Positions 54,721 through 64,000 of a DNA stretch of 64,000 nucleotides are shown in pieces. The notes below the pieces were generated by a model. The model was not told the DNA's origin, searched no databases, and worked only from the letters and a program-made list of their open reading frames with translations. Source of the DNA: Scleroderma bovista (lineage: Eukaryota > Basidiomycota > Agaricomycetes > Boletales > Sclerodermataceae); the NCBI GenBank assembly GCA_037178675.1, contig JAYMGJ010000244.1:62001-126000 (forward strand), in the 5' to 3' direction. Position 1 is the first letter of the stretch; every line of letters begins with the position of its first letter. A program made the translations under genes and the position numbers.

Positions 54721-57700
54721 ATGTGGTATCTCTGCACTCTGACCTTACTTATATCTGTACTATGTTTACCAGAAACCCTCGCCATCTCCTCCATAACTGA
54801 CGCCGTCGCGACTGCGGTCCACTCGAGGCCTGGATATGGCGCTCGCATACCGAGATCATCCCCAAAGCATACCCAAAGCGAAACCAGCGAAGACATCCAT
54901 CTTCTGGACATTGTCTTACTCGCCTCTGTCGACGGCAAGTTCCATGCTATCAATCGTACCTCTGGCCATAGGCTCTGGTCCATGTCCTCCTCTGGAGGCG
55001 ACATTCCACCAAATCTATCCCCCCTGGTTCGCACACAACATGCGCCCGTCGATCCTGATCTCACGGACGAGGATAGTCCACACCACGAACTTTACGTGAT
55101 TGAACCCCAGTCTGGGGATGTATATGTGATGCCGACACCTACAAGCCCACTTCAGCCCCTCTCATTCTCCATGTCCCAACTGGTAGAAATGTCCCCATTC
55201 AAGTTCGCAAAGGAGGACGACGAAAGGATCTTTGTTGGGAAAAAGGAAACGTCGTTGCTGTCTATTGAGCTGGAGACGGGTCGGGTCAAGGCAATAAACG
55301 CCGAATGTCCTTGGGACCCTTTCGAAGATCTGAACTCCAACGACGACATCGTTTTGGATGAACTAGAGGATTTCATGTCACACAAAGAGCCTCCTATGTC
55401 TACCCATGTTTTCATTGGCCGTACTGGTGAGTCGTGTGCATCTATTTTAAACGGACTACATATCCATCATCCGCAAGATTACCATGTCTCCATCTACACC
55501 CGGGCGAGCTCTCCAACTGGTCGCAAACCACCAGGGCAGAACTTGTCGTTTTCCTCATATGGTCCAAATTACCCAGATAATAGCCTGCAAGCCAATTACC
55601 GACGCACTGCAGACAACACCTACATCCATTCCCTGCCTAACGGAAAAGTCCTCTCATTTAAAGCCCGTGACACCAACTCTGATGACCCGTATCATCTTCT
55701 ACAATCTCCAATCTTGTGGGGTTTATCTTTTGACAGCCCCATGTGAGCCATTTTCTCCTTCGTAAACGTAAACCGTTCTAATCCCAGTTGGTAGTGTCGC
55801 AGTCTTCGACGTTTTTTCAAGCTCTCGACGTCAAGATCCCTTTGTCCTTATGCAGCCACGCCCCCCAATTTCGGACATCTTATTATTCGACAGCTTGCCT
55901 CCCACCCAGCTCGAAACTTTCTTCAACCTCGATACCGCGTATGTTGGGCTCGTTCCAGAGACAGGCTCACTTTTTATTATGACCACCGAACATTATCCGC
56001 TCGTAGCTTTTGGAGACACGGAGTACAGCCCCAACTCGCGTCTTCTTGACCCTTCCCCGTCCTCTGACACCAATGGAGACTTGCCTAACAACATTGACTC
56101 AGTAACAAAACGTCGCAAGCTTCTTGAACTTTGTAGACAATCGCCTTTCGATGCTAGATGTCTGACTGGCAAACGAGGTCTTGATCTGTCTGGCTTGAGC
56201 AGCCGTCAGCTTCCTGGTGTACCCTCCGTCGACCTTCCTGTTGGTGTGGATGGCGGAAGAAATAACGATATCGAATTTGAGGAAACTCGTCGCAGCGACT
56301 CCAGCCCTGCACCAGGTTCAAACTTAACCCGTGATTCAAAGAGCACAGGAGATCGTTTCTCGCTCCCAGCGGTCGGGTCCATGTTACTCGTGATGTTATT
56401 CGGTGCTACTTGGCTATTCAGGGATAAATCATCGTTTAGCCGTGTTCTTCCATTGCCAACATCCCCACAGGAAGGATTGAAAGACGCCAATGTATCTGTC
56501 TTGTCACTCCCATCGGCACCACCTGTACCCGATGTACAAGCAATATCCAACGGAGATGTGAATGGTACAACTGACGTGCCAGCCTCTGTTAGTGAATTTG
56601 ATACATCTCCACCCTTCCCACCCTCCAGCGCCCCTCGGCGGCAGAGTGTACATTTTTCCGATCCTGCCGAGATTCAAGACATCCCTGATAGCCCAGCCAC
56701 TCCAGCTGCCGAGATAGGGGAGGACAGTGAGAAGGAGGGCGACACAGGGGCCACCCCAAAAAAGCGGAAGGCACCAAGACGACGGAGAGGCAAGAAGGGT
56801 AAGGGCAACAATCAGACCTCCAATGGACCCGCGGACGATGGGGCCGCGACCGAAAACGATGCCAACGGGAGTACTCGGGAAGAAAATGGGACGGAAAACG
56901 GAGACCCGTGCCCTGATGCGCCACTGCCTTCGGCTACACTGGTAGTACCCTCTACCCCAAAGTCCCCAGTACCATCACTGGTTGTATCTGATACCATTCT
57001 TGGTAAGTTCGTTATTTCACTCTGGGTCTCGACCAACCGTCGCCAGGTTTTGGTTCGCATGGCACTGTCGTGTACCGCGGCTCCCTGCAGGGGCGTCCTG
57101 TCGCTGTCAAGCGGCTCCTGCAAGACTTTGTCACCTTGGCCGCTCGCGAAGTCAGCATTCTGCAAGAATCGGATGACCATCCCAATGTCATTCGGTACTA
57201 CTATCAGGAAGCCCAAGCCAACTTTCTATATATCGCTCTGGAACTGTGTCCGGCCACCCTGGCAGACGTGATCGAAAACCCTGACCAGCACCGCGACATC
57301 ATAGTTAACTTTGATCCTAAACGTGCTCTGCGTCAGATTACCTCTGGTCTACGTCACCTCCACTCATTAAAAATCGTCCACCGCGATATCAAACCTCAGA
57401 ATATTTTGATATCCGGACTGAAACAGGGCGCATTGAGCAAAGATGGTGGGCGGCGCATGTTGATATCCGATTTTGGGTTATGCAAAAAGCTCGACGTGGA
57501 CCAAACCAGTTTCCTTCCGACAGCGCAGGGTGCGCAAGCAGCTGGCACCGTGGGATGGCGTGCCCCAGAGATTCTGAGGGGAGAGGTTAAGCTTGACGAT
57601 TCCGTTGATGATACGTCCCAGTCTTCCAGGGGAAGCGTCAACACCGTCGTTGGCGGGTCGAGCTCAGGGAAACCGAGACTCACCAAATCAGTGGACATAT

Positions 57701-58481
57701 TCTCCCTGGGATGCCTCTTTTTCTATGTCCTCACCAATGGTTCACATCCCTTTGGCGACCGCTTCGAGCGGGAGGTGAATATTATCAAAAATAATAAAAA
57801 TCTGGATGGCTTGGAACATTATGGAGAGGAGGGTACAGAGGCCGTTGATTTGATTACCAAGATGTTGGACCCTGAAGCCTGCAATCGGTGCGTGTGTTTT
57901 CCCCTCTTCTCCTAGTCACACTAAATTGGGAATATCGTACAGACTAGATACTACTACATGTCTTCTGCATCCGTTCTTCTGGGACCCAGGCCGGCGACTT
58001 ACCTTCCTGCAAGATGCATCCGACCGTTTTGAAATCATGTGCCGTGATCCCCGTGACCAAAATCTCGTCATACTCGAAACGAATGCCCACGAGATTGTTG
58101 GGAATGACTGGCACTCCAGGTTAGACAAAGTTTTCATCGAGAACCTGGGTAAGTTCAGAAAGTATGATGGGAAATCCGTTCAGGACCTGCTCCGCGCATT
58201 ACGCAACAAGGTTTGTCGCCGTCCCGTTGCACACCATTTCAGTGTAGCACTATTTTTTTTTTGACACGATCGCTGATCATGGGTCTTCCACGCTACAGAA
58301 GCACCACTATCAAGACTTACCCGAGAATGTGAAACGTACTTTGGGCCCCATGCCTGAAGGGTTCCTAGGGTACTTCACACGGCGATTCCCGCGTCTCTTC
58401 ATGCATGTTCATGGTGTCATATCTGATACACCGCTCTGTTCGGAGTCCATGTTCCGAGCATACTTCCAGATCAACGAATAA
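54721..58481 (+). CDS. IRE1: Ire1 unfolded-protein-response sensor: kinase and endoribonuclease
   Basis: Six exons: 54721-55426, 55478-55742, 55795-57002, 57047-57887, 57943-58210, 58299-58481; 1156 residues (yeast Ire1 1115). It resides in the ER membrane, senses misfolded protein and splices the HAC1/XBP1-type mRNA. Seen in order: signal peptide MWYLCTLTLLISVLCLPETL; luminal beta-propeller-like sensor (LASVDGKFHAINRTSGHRLW, YVIEPQSGDVYVM, FIGRTDYHVSIYTR, SPIVAVFD); transmembrane helix VGSMLLVMLFGATWLF near 520-537; Ser/Pro linker with a basic KKRKAPRRRRGKKGK patch; kinase with GFGSHGTVVYRG, VAVKRL, IVHRDIKPQN near 838 and ISDFGLCK near 868; and the KEN RNase domain (FIENLGKFRKYDGKSVQDLL, RALRNKKHHYQDLP, FTRRFPRLFMHVH) at the C-terminus. 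All catalytic motifs of both enzymes are present. Confidence 0.96.
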
Positions 58482-59068
58482 TGGATCTCATACCCTGTCC
58501 TTCAGGCATGTTGTGTCTAGCGCAGTGTGAGCTACCATTCCCTGTGGTTTTGCTTTCTTTGTGTTCTCGTTTACGTATGATGTTGTCGACTTACCAAACG
58601 CACTCATGTATTTTGTACTCGTACTGCATTCCTACATTATTCGCGCAATGGATATTTTATAGACAATCATTTCCTTGTTGCCCCATTCTCAGGAAGTTCA
58701 AATGTCGATAGCCAGCTCGGTGGTGTCTGATTTTGGTCACCCCGGTACTAACTTTCTAGCCGTTCAATTGTTCCTCCTTTCCATGAGCTTATCGAAGTTG
58801 TCTGTTGTTCCTTGGCATCAACACCCTTGCCAAGGAGATATGATGGAATTCAACCCGCGATCGTACGTCCGCAAGGGAGCCATTTAGATGTGCATCTGTC
58901 AATTCCATAGGATCAAACCGTGGACAGATTGTTGGCTAGAGAGGACAATGCTACGCTATCTCCGCAACGTGATAACGGGGTAACTAGGCAGATAGAATGC
59001 GAATACTCTATTAATGTATGTATGGCATGGAACCCGCTGAAGATTTACTGCAGGAAAGTGTAAGTGGT
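58482..59068. other. Convergent 3' spacer
   Basis: Between the stop codons of Ire1 (+) and SerRS (-). No gene seen; terminators for both genes presumably lie here. Confidence 0.5.
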
Positions 59069-60808
59069 CTATGCCTGTTTCCTCTGAATATTCTTTGGTA
59101 GCTCCTTCCTCCAGGGTAAAAAGTCGCGTCCTTGCATATACGGCCTGAGCACCTCAGGGATGACAAGTCCCTGTGAGTGGTAAATTTCATGAGTTAATGT
59201 ACTCAGTTCGTGGGCACAGGATTCCTACCTCAGGGGTCTGGTAGTTTTCAACGAGACAACACAGAGCCCGCTCTGTGGCGCACATGGTACCGTTTAGCAT
59301 GTGTACATATACTTTGCGCTGCTGGTCCTTTGCCTTGAGACCACAGCGTATTTCAAGCCGTCGACTCTCTGGGAACAGAAGGGTTATGAACCCGGTAACC
59401 CATGATAACACAAGCGTGCTCACGATAATCGGTACAGTTCGAGCAAGACACCAGTTCTTTATAGCCGCCTTGGAATGGGAACCACGCCTCTAAATCACAC
59501 TTCTTCGACGCAGCCAGGTTCAGTGCACCACTGACGATAGCCATGACCCTGTATGGCAATCCGAGGCTCTGATAGAATGCCTCACTGTTTGCGAGCATGG
59601 TGTCAAATGCTGTCCAACTCTCTTCCGGCGGGGTAATCACGAATTGTTCGACTTTTTCAAACTGGTGTACTCTGAAGATTCCCCACATGTCCCGGCCTGC
59701 GGACCCAGCTTCCTTGCGGAAACACGTCGAATAGCCGGCGTAATAGATGGGGAGTTGGGTCTTGGGATCCTCGAACCACTCGTCAGCGTGGAATGCCGAG
59801 ATGGGTTGTTCCGAAGTGGCAATGAGATACTTTTCATCTTCGCTCGCGATTACCTGTCGAGGTCATCTGCATGTGCAGAACATCAGAGTGATAGACATAA
59901 CTTACTTTGTAAAGTTCTTCGTCAAACTGGCTAAGTTGTGCAGTCTTGGCCATGATGTCCTTATTGACCATGAATGGTGGTTGGATTTTCTTGTAGCCGC
60001 GTTGTCGGAGGAAATCGAGCGCATAACTGATTAGCGCTTGGTTGAGGTCGACACCATCATTTGTCAGGAAATAGCCTCTGTGGCCCACAATCTTTGCACC
60101 TGCACGCCCGGATTATGCAAGTGGTTACATGTGCTGACCGAAGGCGCACACCTCGTTCTAAATCCATGGCATCTAGTCGTAACAACACCTCGTGGTGTGG
60201 CATTATATTGGTCTTTTTCTCTACTTGACCATTGGGTCCGTCAGGATGCCATGTCCTTAGAGTTACATTGTCGTCCTGATTGCGGCATACATTGCGAGAC
60301 ATAACCGGAGCTTGGACGAGCACGTACCTCGGTCAAACTGACTGGAACATCTTTAGCGACGAGATTTCCGACCATGCTGGCCCTTTGCCGCATCACGATC
60401 TCATGTTCGCGTGTTGCTTTACGTTTTTCATCTACTTGTGCGTCGATGGCCTTCTTTTGGGCCACGAGGTCGTCCGCGGATTCCTTTGCCTGCAGGAGTC
60501 AATGCAGATAGATCGCAATGAGCTGAAAGTGTAGTGACTTGATAAACCGACCTTCTTTTTGGCTGCAATCTGTTTTTGTACGGCATTCACTTGCTTGCTG
60601 AGGCCGTTTAGCTCAAAGTCCACTGTACTCAGTGAGAGTCGAGGAATGAACAACGACGATGATGAGACACACTTTTGACCCACTCCGCGTACATCTCAAT
60701 GACCTGATCAACGATCTCTACTGGCTCGCCTCGCTTCCGTTGAGACACCCTGACCTCCTCTGCATTCCCGCCTTTGCTGTCTATAAAGCTCAGTACGTCC
60801 AATGTCAT
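59069..60808 (-). CDS. SES1: Cytosolic seryl-tRNA synthetase (class II)
   Basis: Eight exons read downward: 60808-60673, 60622-60552, 60489-60328, 60275-60152, 60099-59906, 59853-59424, 59368-59229, 59170-59069; 452 residues, close to yeast Ses1 (462). It charges tRNA-Ser (and tRNA-Sec where present) in the cytosol. The N-terminus [20 protein letters not shown] is followed by the long antiparallel coiled coil ([20 protein letters not shown] to [17 protein letters not shown]) that grips the tRNA long variable arm. The class II core has motif 1 ([12 protein letters not shown]), the [15 protein letters not shown] loop, motif 2 ([28 protein letters not shown]), [21 protein letters not shown] and motif 3 ([21 protein letters not shown]). 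No mitochondrial presequence is visible. Confidence 0.96.
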
Positions 60809-61022
60809 GGTTTAACTTGTAGTCACATCCAAGGTGGGTTGCCAATCTGATCATCTCGCATCCGAGTCATCTAGGAACAAACAAAGCCAAACAACCCATC
60901 AGACGCGTTGTGTTGCTATTCGCGTCGAGTCGCGTCGAGTCTGCCTCCTCCTCCTCCCCCTCCTCGTTGCTGCCACTCCTTGTTCTGTTTGCTTTCCTGT
61001 TGTCTTGTCTTATACTCCAGCC
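60809..61022. promoter_or_regulatory. 214-bp divergent promoter region (SerRS / acidic protein)
   Basis: The shared upstream DNA of the two divergent genes, with a strongly pyrimidine-rich stretch on the plus strand at 60945-61015 just before the downstream ATG. Confidence 0.5.
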
Positions 61023-61686
61023 ATGTTCAAGTTTTTACGACGTGTTTCTACTTCTTTTCTCCCCCGCCCAGATCGGCCCTGGCGCGAGGATGGTGAGCGT
61101 GTTATCCCCGTCGGATCAAATATCTCGACCACTAACCTCTCCTCTCTCTTGAACAGCTACATCTAACGCACCCACAATTGGCCGCAAACGCCGCTTCAGC
61201 ATCACAGACGACAGCGAAGGGGACGATTTTGGCTCATCCAAGAAGGCTAGGACAGAACCCCTGCCACAACTGGATGGCGTTGATACATCATCCAAGGATG
61301 GTAATCAAGGACTAATAGAGGGCGAGAGTGTAAAATCCGTCACTCAGGGTGTCGAAGGGGTCGATCTCAAAGATACAACGGACCACGATGCCCCTGTACA
61401 GCCTGAAGGCATTCCTCTCCCAGACTCTCCTTGTGGGACACCACAACCCAATGAACCCATAACGCAGCCAGCGGAGATCCCTGTGGAAACTCAAGATAGT
61501 GCAGCTGCCGATGGGGACTCGATCGCCTCTTCTCCTGAGGTGGATCCCTGGGAGAAAGTCGAAGAAACTTTGGGCTCTGCAGAAGCGGAAGGCTTGCACC
61601 CTGCGAGCACCATCGCTTCCGCTGCCGAGGATGCTGTACCTGCAGACTCGCTTCCCTCCGAAGAAGCGCCGGAGGTCGAGGCTTAA
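61023..61686 (+). CDS. Small acidic Glu/Ser/Pro-rich protein, function unknown
   Basis: Two exons, 61023-61092 and 61157-61686, separated by a 64-nt GT-AG intron of matching phase; 199 residues. The N-terminus MFKFLRRVSTSFLPRP is basic and could be amphipathic. Then come IGRKRRFSITDDSEGDDFGS, which looks like a nuclear signal followed by casein-kinase-type acidic sites, and SSKKARTEP. The rest is acidic and disordered (Glu, Asp, Ser, Pro, Ala), ending EEAPEVEA. No known domain. It is probably a real gene because the basic/acidic pattern and intron are coherent, but no family was recognised. Confidence 0.62.
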
Positions 61687-62807
61687 TACCCCAACTAGCC
61701 AAGCCTCGTATACCATTTATGTTTGCAGACAGGCTTGCATATGCCGTGAAGGGATGCAGTTCGTACAGATGTCGATGAACTTGGATGCTTTGGAGGGCGT
61801 GCACACAGGCAGGTGCACCCCATGGATAAACAATCTTGCTAACGACTCACTATACCTATACCTGACGTTTATACTGCACACTAATCTGGTCGTTTCTATC
61901 GCTGCTCGAGTACTCCCTGTATCCCGCTTAACTGTTGAATGTATGAGTGGAAAGAGGTCGTCACATGCTGGAAGTGGACTATTTTTTCGATACTAGTATT
62001 TGCACTCTCACCATGCCCAGTCAATGCTGCAAACCACAATGACAATGAACTGAACTATATTCCAGCCTCGGCGATATGTCCTGATTTGAACTTCGAAACA
62101 GAACATGACCCCACATCGATGTCGTCTTTCCCTATCAACTGCTATCGAGGCGACCTGGAGGCATCCGCGAGGCCGATACCAGTCACAGCTTGGACATGTT
62201 GTACCATATGGGTGACGGTTTTGCCATTTCATTACATCGCTCCGTCTGCCCTCAGAGGACTTGATCTTTATGATCCAAGCTGGCACGCGGGTTCGCAGGA
62301 CTGAGCGCGACGATGACCAGGCAAGCCATCTCGTACTATCCAACCAAATCTGTGGTGCTTACCTCGGGTGATTCAGTGTTCATCATAGACGGCCACCAAT
62401 AAATGTGGATGCGGCATGTCTGCGAGGGCGTTCATTTTGTGTCGCACATGCTGTTCATTCAAGCTGCCCTGTGTAGACCAGCCGCTCGATTCTCGTGCTT
62501 TGGTCGTCTCCGTATTGGCTACCCCTGACGCGATGCGTATAACCCCTTCCCTCGTGCACACTTCTCCGGCTTCATGGTCAAACACGCTCCTTCATACCAC
62601 CCCTACATATATACTGCGCACCAGCCTCGGTCGTCTGGATATACATCTCCCATCCGCTGCTGGTCAATTTGACGGTGCACGTCCTGGTCGACGCCGACCA
62701 CCTCTCTGGCTACTTTGGCATTGCACCTCCCACGATCATCATACACAGACTAGCCTGTATGTTGCATTCCTTCTCTAGCCTACTGCGGGCTCATTCTCTG
62801 AACAGCC
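61687..62807. other. Spacer without a supported gene
   Basis: A 1.1-kb interval between two plus-strand genes. Open frames at 61939-62304 and 62416-62778 (+) have no splice partners or motifs; the first begins with a hydrophobic stretch that could be chance. The end presumably includes the promoter and leader of the next gene. Confidence 0.45.
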
Positions 62808-64000
62808 ATGCGTCGCTTTCTAGGTTCAAAGGCCGCATCTGACAAGGGAAAGCAACGCCAACGGGATCCAGAGAACCAAACCCACGACTCCTACGATATA
62901 CCTGCACCCATGTCCACCCCCATGGAAGTTGTTGCAGAGAGAGGAGTCACTTCCTTGGTACATGATGACCAGGAAAGTTCCCAACCGCTCTCCAGCAGCT
63001 CAACACTTGTACCTCCCTCGCCGTCGGGATCTGCGAGGAAGCAACTTCCGCCTGGAATTCGAGTGCCAACACACCCATACCCTTATTGGCACAACCACAC
63101 TCCCTCTTCTTCTCAAAGCAGTCTCGAGTCGCCAGTGACACCTTCGCATGTATCTTGGCTCAGTGGGTCCGCTACTAATCCAGCAGGCCCGTCGACACCG
63201 CCAGGAGCGTCGACTTCCTCCGCACCCTCACCTGCCCCTGGACGCTCATCACCTAATCTATTCTTTCCACCCCCACCACCAACAACTCCTCCCGCTAATG
63301 CTGGCAGGTCCAAGCTAATACCGATGAAGAGCTCCCACTCGCTCCGTGTGCCAGGGCAGGAGTTCCAGTTTGGGCAGCTTTCCCCCATCGTGGAACAGGA
63401 TTATATGTCCCCTGAGAAACGACCTGTCTCATTGCCTAGCTCAAGTCATGAGGGCCTAGGAACGAGGTCCAGCACAACTCATACCATGATGACGCCCGTC
63501 AGCCCTTCTGCTGTAACGCCAGTGAGTCCGCTGCCTATGAACCCCGTTTTTTCCCTAGCGGGTGGATCGGTTCCGATCCCTCCTGGTCCTTCCTATGGTG
63601 GACTTGTCCCGTTCGTCAAGCGAAAGGACGAGGAAGGCGGGGACTCCCCTCGTAAGTGTGATTCTTAGGCAACGTAGCCTCTTCTTTAACATGTCCAATT
63701 TTCTCCAGGACCGTCGCCAGTCTTCTCCAACTTCATAACCAGACCTCTGAATCGCTCAATTAGTTTATCATCTACAAGAACACACCAGTCTAGTGGTTCT
63801 GTTTCGACTCCTCCTGTAATTCCACCGCTTGATCTTCGGCCCGCGTTTCCTGGCCCATTCTTGCCAACCACCACTCCTACGTCGCTCCGAGGATATATTG
63901 ATGGGTTTAGCGACAGAGAATCCAACTCAGATCGTCGTGAGAGCTTTGCCACAGCCAAGACAGGTAATAGGGAGAGCCGTTATTCGGGCACCCAGCAAGA
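62808..64000 (+). CDS. Ser/Pro-rich protein, 5' part, cut by the window edge
   Basis: Exon 1 is 62808-63651; exon 2 starts at 63709 after a 57-nt GT-AG intron (phase 1 on both sides) and stays open to about 63961, where GGTAATAG may be the next donor. The visible residues (about 366) begin MRRFLGSKAASDKGKQRQRD and are then low-complexity: SS/SP clusters, PPPPPTTPP, repeated TPVSP motifs and LSSTRTHQSSGSVSTPP. Such segments are typical regulatory tails of fungal signalling proteins, but no domain is reached before the edge, so no function can be given. Confidence 0.7.

Noticed and set aside
61939..62304. Short plus-strand frame with a signal-peptide-like start
   Set aside because: No splice-consistent context and no family features; the hydrophobic stretch may be chance.

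Overview
This window is nuclear DNA of a basidiomycete fungus, most likely an Agaricomycete. The coding regions are dense and split by many introns of about 45-60 bp. The recognisable proteins are fungal: a copper-fist regulator, a Zn2Cys6 regulator, Ire1 with fused kinase and RNase, Zuotin, Jip5 and a DUF6534-like membrane family. I rebuilt the exon chains by eye. For nearly every gene the exon lengths sum to a multiple of three across 2-12 exons, which is the main internal check on the models.

Layout. 0-3.5 kb: a partial gene at the left edge (- strand), then no convincing gene. 3.6-7.2 kb: a long Ser/Pro-rich protein (+). 7.2-12.3 kb: no supported gene. 12.3-16.8 kb: a Zn2Cys6/Fungal_trans transcription factor (+) with an apparent one-base frameshift. 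17.2-19.8 kb: a UBA/UIM ubiquitin-hydrolase-like protein (+) with an altered Cys box. 20.4-24.3 kb: copper-fist regulator and Zuotin J-protein, both -. 24.7-36.6 kb: a repeat-rich accessory block. It holds two clear paralogues of a DUF6534-like membrane gene and a third trace; a 2.27-kb palindromic transposon with an 8-bp target duplication inside an intron of one copy; and a cluster of foldback arms. 36.7-39.5 kb: two alpha/beta-hydrolase-fold genes (-). 39.5-43.9 kb: an Asterix homologue and an F-box/WD40 protein (+). 44-48 kb: a compositionally odd spacer and a CCCH zinc-finger gene (-). 48.2-64 kb: an unrecognised seven-exon gene (-), an ALDH7-type aldehyde dehydrogenase (-), Jip5/WDR55 (-), Ire1 (+), cytosolic seryl-tRNA synthetase (-), a small acidic protein (+) and the start of a Ser/Pro-rich gene (+) cut by the right edge.

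The housekeeping genes concern protein synthesis and quality control (Zuotin, SerRS, Ire1, Asterix, Jip5, USP-like, F-box), but nothing here shows that they are co-regulated. Several pairs diverge from very short shared upstream regions: esterase/Asterix 48 bp, Jip5/Ire1 164 bp, SerRS/acidic protein 214 bp. I found no wholly new system. The best leads are the palindromic transposon and its paralogous empty site, several proteins that have lost expected catalytic or structural elements, and unusual gene architectures (an 11-nt microexon, a first exon that is only ATG, and GC-AG introns).
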